Below, piece after piece: positions 42,896 through 46,385 of a stretch of 46,385 bases of DNA. The position numbers and the translations under genes were made by a program. The stretch's first letter is position 1. Each line of letters starts with the position of its first letter. The notes beneath the pieces were generated by a model, which saw nothing but the letters and a program-made list of their open reading frames with translations, was not told the DNA's origin and ran no database searches. The stretch spans positions 1 through 46,385 of the forward strand of contig NZ_JALVUC010000019.1 of assembly GCF_027023865.1 (NCBI RefSeq). Direction: 5' to 3'. Source of the stretch: Thermococcus sp. Its GTDB lineage: Archaea; Methanobacteriota_B; Thermococci; Thermococcales; Thermococcaceae.

Positions 42896-43849
42896 TCAGG
42901 GTTTTTCCCTGCTCTTCAACCTGCGCATGTAAAACTTCCTCCCGTTGTATTCAAGCTCTATGAGCTTCCCCTCGTGTACGAGCTTCTCAACGACGTTCCA
43001 GTCAGCTTTAGCTTTTCTCAAGAACTCTTCAACGGCATCTTCCCTCATGGGATGGACTGAAGTAATGCTCAACAGGTCCTCCTCAACGTTTCCGGTGAAG
43101 GCGAAGGCATTGCCCTCGTAGCCTATTAGGTATTCAATGTGTTCCTCACCGAGCTTCTCGACAAAGGTCTGGAATGCGTGGTTTATCGTCTCTTCACTCG
43201 CCGGTTTAACCCAGCTTTCAGCTGGAGGTCTCGTGGGTATGGCTATGTAAGCAATGTCCGGCTTAAGCTCCGCCAGGAAATCCGCTATCCTCTCGAACTC
43301 GTCGCCGTAGTCTATTCCGTCTATGAGCATCGTCTCGGTGACCACCTTCCCCTTAAATGCCCTCCTGAACTCGAGCATTCCGTTCAGGATTTCCTCAAGG
43401 CGGAGGCTCTTGTGAGGCCGGTCTATCCTACGCCAAAGACCTTCATTGACGGTATCAACCTTCAGTGAGACGAAATCGAGCTTCAACAGGTCTTCCCCAA
43501 CGTCCTCGCGCCAGATGAGTGATGCGTTTGTTAAGGTTGCCAGCCTTATCCCAAGCTCCCTGAGGAGGTCTATTTCCCTCCCAAGGTTTGCATCAAGGGT
43601 TGGTTCTCCATCGGGGACGAAGGTGATGTAGTCGATTTCCTCCCCTCTGTTAATGGCCTCGTTGACCTTCTCCTTAACCTCCCTGAATATCAGCTCCGGC
43701 TCGTAGAAAGGCTTTCTCTCAATTTCCATCCTGAGGGTTCTTCCTATCTGGCAGTAAACGCAAGCATAGGTGCAGACCTTGTCCGGGATGTTGTTTACCC
43801 CAAGGCTTTTCCCAAGTCTCCTCGACGGAACGGGTCCGAAGGCTATCAT
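42896..43849 (-). CDS. Radical SAM protein (COG0731-type Fe-S oxidoreductase)
   Basis: 317 residues. CTYACVYCQIG gives the Cx3Cx2C radical SAM cluster motif. YITFVPDGEPTLDANL and LTNASLIWREDV follow the usual barrel pattern. The C-terminal 100 residues (ITSVHPMREDAVEEFLRKAKADW) resemble a winged helix. It lacks features that would assign it to Taw1 or another named enzyme; substrate unknown. ATG after GGTGATAGT. It is divergent from the aspartate decarboxylase-like gene. Confidence 0.85.
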   Translation of the reverse strand: MIAFGPVPSRRLGKSLGVNNIPDKVCTYACVYCQIGRTLRMEIERKPFYEPELIFREVKEKVNEAINRGEEIDYITFVPDGEPTLDANLGREIDLLRELGIRLATLTNASLIWREDVGEDLLKLDFVSLKVDTVNEGLWRRIDRPHKSLRLEEILNGMLEFRRAFKGKVVTETMLIDGIDYGDEFERIADFLAELKPDIAYIAIPTRPPAESWVKPASEETINHAFQTFVEKLGEEHIEYLIGYEGNAFAFTGNVEEDLLSITSVHPMREDAVEEFLRKAKADWNVVEKLVHEGKLIELEYNGRKFYMRRLKSREKP

Positions 43850-43930
43850 ACTATCACCAGAATTAGGTCAGCCTAAAAGCGTATAAGGTTTTGGGGCATC
43901 TTTATATTGAAAGCGGAGGACTTAAGATGG

Positions 43931-45577
43931 GTGTTCAAGATGGTGGGGTACGGTGTAAACGAGGACGTTCTCAAGAACCTGAAAAAGCTTGATGAGCTCA
44001 GCCCCTTCGAGTTCAAAGACCTGCTCATAAAACTCGCAGGGAGAAACTCCGATAAGATAATGCTAAACGCCGGCAGGGGAAACCCCAACTTCCTGGCCTT
44101 GGAGCCAAGGCATGCTTACCTCCAGCTCGGCAAGTTCGCCCTGAGCGAGTCGGAAAGGCACTTCGGTTATATGGGGGAGCTCATAGGTGGCCACTGTGAA
44201 GAGGAAGGAATAGAGGCACGCTTTGAGATATTCACCCGGAATCACTGGAGAGAGCGGGGCACTAAATTCCTGAACTCTGCGGTGAGCTATGTGAGGGATT
44301 ATCTTGGCCTTTCGGCCGGTGAGTTCCTTTGCGAGATGGTTCAGGGTTACCTTGGATGTGATTATCCGTCTCCGCCGAGGATGTTACCATTGGCGGAGCA
44401 AATCGTGAAGAGGTACCTCATGAAGGAGATGGGGGCAGGCTATGACCTGGGCTACTCTATAGTTGATGAAACCCAGCTTTTCGCGGTTGAAGGTGGAACT
44501 GGGGCGATGGCGTATCTCTTTGAGTCCTTCAAGGCCAACCGTATCCTCAACCCGGGTGATAAAATAGCCATAGCGGTTCCGATATTCAGCCCCTACCTTG
44601 AGATACCAAAGCTTGACCAGTATCAGCTTGAGATCGTGGAGGTTAAGGCCGATCCCGAGTCGGGTTATCAAATACCTGACGAGGAGCTTGACAAGCTGAG
44701 AAACCCGGAAATAAAGGCATTCTTCCTCGTTAACCCCGGAAACCCAACGGCTGTGAAGCTTGAGGAAGAAACCCTCAAGGGGATGAGGGAGATAGTTAAA
44801 AAGGCGAGGAAAGACCTCATCATAATAACCGACGACGTTTATGCCACGTTTGCTGAAGACTTCAAGTCAGTCTACTCCATCCTGCCCCACAACACGATAC
44901 TGGTGTACTCCTTCTCCAAGTACTTTGGGGCGACGGGCTGGAGGCTCGGCGTCATAGCACTCCACAGGGATAACGTCGTCGATAGGTTAATAGCAAACCT
45001 TCCTGAGGAGACAAAGGCTGAGCTGGACAAGAGATACGAAACCATAACCCCCAACCCGAGAGAGTTAAAGTTCATGGACAGGCTCGTCGCGGACAGCAGA
45101 AACGTGGCTCTGAGGCACACCGCTGGCCTGTCAACACCACAGCAGGTTCAGATGGTTCTCTTCGCACTCTACGGCCTGATGGATGAGGAGGAACACTATA
45201 AGAACGCCGTGAGGAGAATTTTAAGACGCCGCTACAGAGCCCTCTACCGCGGCATTGGCCTCAAACCCCACGAGAATTCAGACTGTACCTACTATTATAC
45301 GCTCATTGACATGGAGGAGCTTAGCGAGAGACTCTATGGAAAAGAGTTCTCGAAGTGGTTTATGAAAAACTTCCCGCCCGAGGAGTTTATGATAAGGCTC
45401 GCAAAGGAGGCGGGGGTTGTCCTACTGCCGGGTAGGGGCTTCGAGGTTCCGCATCCCTCGGCGAGGATCTCGCTGGCGAACCTGAGGGAGGTTGACTATC
45501 TCACTATAGGGGGGACGATAAGAAGGATCCTCGACGAGTACTACGAGGAGTTCGTGAAGAGGAAGGGGGAGGAATGA
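43931..45577 (+). CDS. Aspartate 4-decarboxylase / aspartate aminotransferase-like PLP enzyme
   Basis: About 548 residues, longer than a normal class I aminotransferase (about 400) but typical of AspD/Asd. Diagnostic segments are LSPFEFKDLLIKLA and LNAGRGNPNFLA at the start, MVQGYLGCDYPSPPRML, AVEGGTGAMAYLFESF, ITDDVYATFADD-like ITDDVYATFAED, SFSKYFGATGWRLG (PLP Lys), and ADSRNVALRHTAGLSTPQQVQM. AspD turns L-aspartate into L-alanine and CO2. Start uncertain: GTG at 43931 is 10 bp after GGAGGA; ATG 43940 and TTG 43907 are alternatives. It overlaps neither neighbour; the methyltransferase follows directly. Confidence 0.85.
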   Translation: MFKMVGYGVNEDVLKNLKKLDELSPFEFKDLLIKLAGRNSDKIMLNAGRGNPNFLALEPRHAYLQLGKFALSESERHFGYMGELIGGHCEEEGIEARFEIFTRNHWRERGTKFLNSAVSYVRDYLGLSAGEFLCEMVQGYLGCDYPSPPRMLPLAEQIVKRYLMKEMGAGYDLGYSIVDETQLFAVEGGTGAMAYLFESFKANRILNPGDKIAIAVPIFSPYLEIPKLDQYQLEIVEVKADPESGYQIPDEELDKLRNPEIKAFFLVNPGNPTAVKLEEETLKGMREIVKKARKDLIIITDDVYATFAEDFKSVYSILPHNTILVYSFSKYFGATGWRLGVIALHRDNVVDRLIANLPEETKAELDKRYETITPNPRELKFMDRLVADSRNVALRHTAGLSTPQQVQMVLFALYGLMDEEEHYKNAVRRILRRRYRALYRGIGLKPHENSDCTYYYTLIDMEELSERLYGKEFSKWFMKNFPPEEFMIRLAKEAGVVLLPGRGFEVPHPSARISLANLREVDYLTIGGTIRRILDEYYEEFVKRKGEE

Positions 45578-46207
45578 ATGCCCAAGACGGAGCCCTTTGA
45601 AAGACACAGGGACAGGTACGAGAACTGGTTCAAGAGGCACTCCTACGCGTACCTTTCGGAGCTTGAGGTGGTCAAGAGACTCCTACCGAAGGAGGGAAAA
45701 GGGGCTGAAATTGGCGTTGGAACTGGAAGGTTCGCTTCACCCCTTGGAATAAAGCTCGGGGTTGAACCTTCAAGGGCAATGGCTGAGATCGCTAGGAAAA
45801 GGGGAATTGAGGTTATCGAGGGCACTGCTGAGGCCCTTCCCTTCCCAAACGAGAGCATGGACTACCTCCTGATGGTTACCACAATTTGCTTCGTCGACGA
45901 CCCAGAAAGGGCACTGCGCGAGGCCTACCGCGTCCTGAAGCCAGGAGGGGCTTTGATAATAGGCTTTGTCGATAGAAATAGTCACATCGGGAAGCACTAC
46001 GAGGAACACAGGGAGGAGAGCCTCTTCTACCGCGACGCAAGGTTCTTCTCGACGGAGGAGCTCCTCGAACTGCTCAGGAAAGCTGGTTTCAGGGAGTTCA
46101 AGATGGTACAGACCCTCTTCCACAGGCTCGATAAAGTGAAAGAGGTCGAACCCGTCAAGCCAGGCTACGGTGAGGGGAGCTTCGTAGTCATAAAGGCCGT
46201 GAAATAG
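45578..46207 (+). CDS. Class I SAM-dependent methyltransferase
   Basis: 209 residues. Motif I is GAEIGVGTGRFASPL, motif II LGVEPSRAMAEIA, and the post-I region is MDYLLMVTTICFVDDPE with LREAYRVLKPGGALIIGFVDR. This is the UbiE/small-molecule methyltransferase pattern; the substrate cannot be told. The ATG is directly after the stop of the aspartate decarboxylase-like gene, with GGGGGAGGAATGA in front, so both are one operon. Confidence 0.87.
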   Translation: MPKTEPFERHRDRYENWFKRHSYAYLSELEVVKRLLPKEGKGAEIGVGTGRFASPLGIKLGVEPSRAMAEIARKRGIEVIEGTAEALPFPNESMDYLLMVTTICFVDDPERALREAYRVLKPGGALIIGFVDRNSHIGKHYEEHREESLFYRDARFFSTEELLELLRKAGFREFKMVQTLFHRLDKVKEVEPVKPGYGEGSFVVIKAVK

Positions 46208-46385
46208 TGGCAATAATTTTATTCAATGAAAACGTTCCTTTAATGTAAGTTATTTATAACTTAAGTAGGGATAGTGTATCATCCGTGTAATATGGAGTGG
46301 TGGAACCATTCATCCTTAAAAGGGGAGAAGTTTGGGGGAGAGTCTCAGGGCCGATAAATAGGGAATTCTGGAGTTTGTCATTTAC
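46208..46385. other. End of window, AT-rich intergenic with a palindrome
   Basis: TAAGTTAT-TT-ATAACTTA at 46246-46263 is a perfect 8 bp inverted repeat around TT that also contains a TATA-like TTTATAA. A second TATA-like GATAAATAG lies near 46354. Both could be promoter elements for a gene beyond the window. No ORF of significance. Confidence 0.45.

Overview
The window is chromosomal DNA from a hyperthermophilic archaeon of the Thermococcales, most likely a Thermococcus. The evidence is gene content (archease, RtcB, archaeosine TGT, Taw2, ABCE1, archaeal prefoldin alpha, tungsten aldehyde:ferredoxin oxidoreductase, MinD-type ATPases with inserted ferredoxins), short TATA promoters often 24-35 bp from the start codon, and ribosome binding sites of the GGTG/GGAGG type. 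No CRISPR array, rRNA operon or prophage is visible.

Region by region: (1) 1-900 holds the truncated end of an IS200/IS605-type tnpB gene and a possible small ORF. (2) 900-8240 is mostly minus strand. It carries moaC, the RNA ligase rtcB (with an intein), a stand-alone PUA protein, an RNA m5C methyltransferase, archease and a VapBC pair; a broken flippase gene lies on the opposite strand. (3) 8.3-13.5 kb has panB, a glycosyltransferase interrupted by a stop codon, tRNA-Thr(CGU), a HAD phosphatase, a YigZ/IMPACT protein, a badly decayed archaeal ATPase behind a three-copy palindromic operator array, and two small ORFs. (4) 13.6-25 kb has ABCE1, a secreted CWB2-like protein, an AIR-synthase-like protein, an orphan HsdR-N-like nuclease, a GATase-CBS-phosphoesterase run, the two enzymes of cyclic 2,3-diphosphoglycerate synthesis, a small histone-fold protein and an MBL-fold hydrolase. 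(5) 25-33.6 kb has an orphan Cas4-like nuclease, a C/D box sRNA that I can recognise directly, taw2, an AOR-family tungstoenzyme, tRNA-Val(UAC) next to tgtA, a phosphate permease and a membrane glycosyltransferase. (6) 33.6-46.4 kb has an Lhr-type helicase split by an intein and two frameshifts, a KaiC-like ATPase, a GalE-like epimerase, prefoldin alpha, a pair of MinD/ferredoxin ATPases, a radical SAM protein, an aspartate 4-decarboxylase-like PLP enzyme and a methyltransferase.

RNA processing and modification is the strongest theme: RtcB with its activator archease, an m5C methyltransferase with a PUA partner, Taw2, TgtA, a 2'-O-methylation guide RNA and two tRNAs. A second theme is gene decay. 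The flippase, the GT2 glycosyltransferase and the ATPase carry stops or frameshifts, and the Lhr gene has two compensating G-tract frameshifts that could be real or sequencing errors. Most proteins are recognisable families. The least explained parts are the GATase-CBS-double phosphoesterase run, the operator array at 11.8 kb, the palindrome in the histone-fold gene leader and the hairpin-rich 430 bp gap before tRNA-Val.
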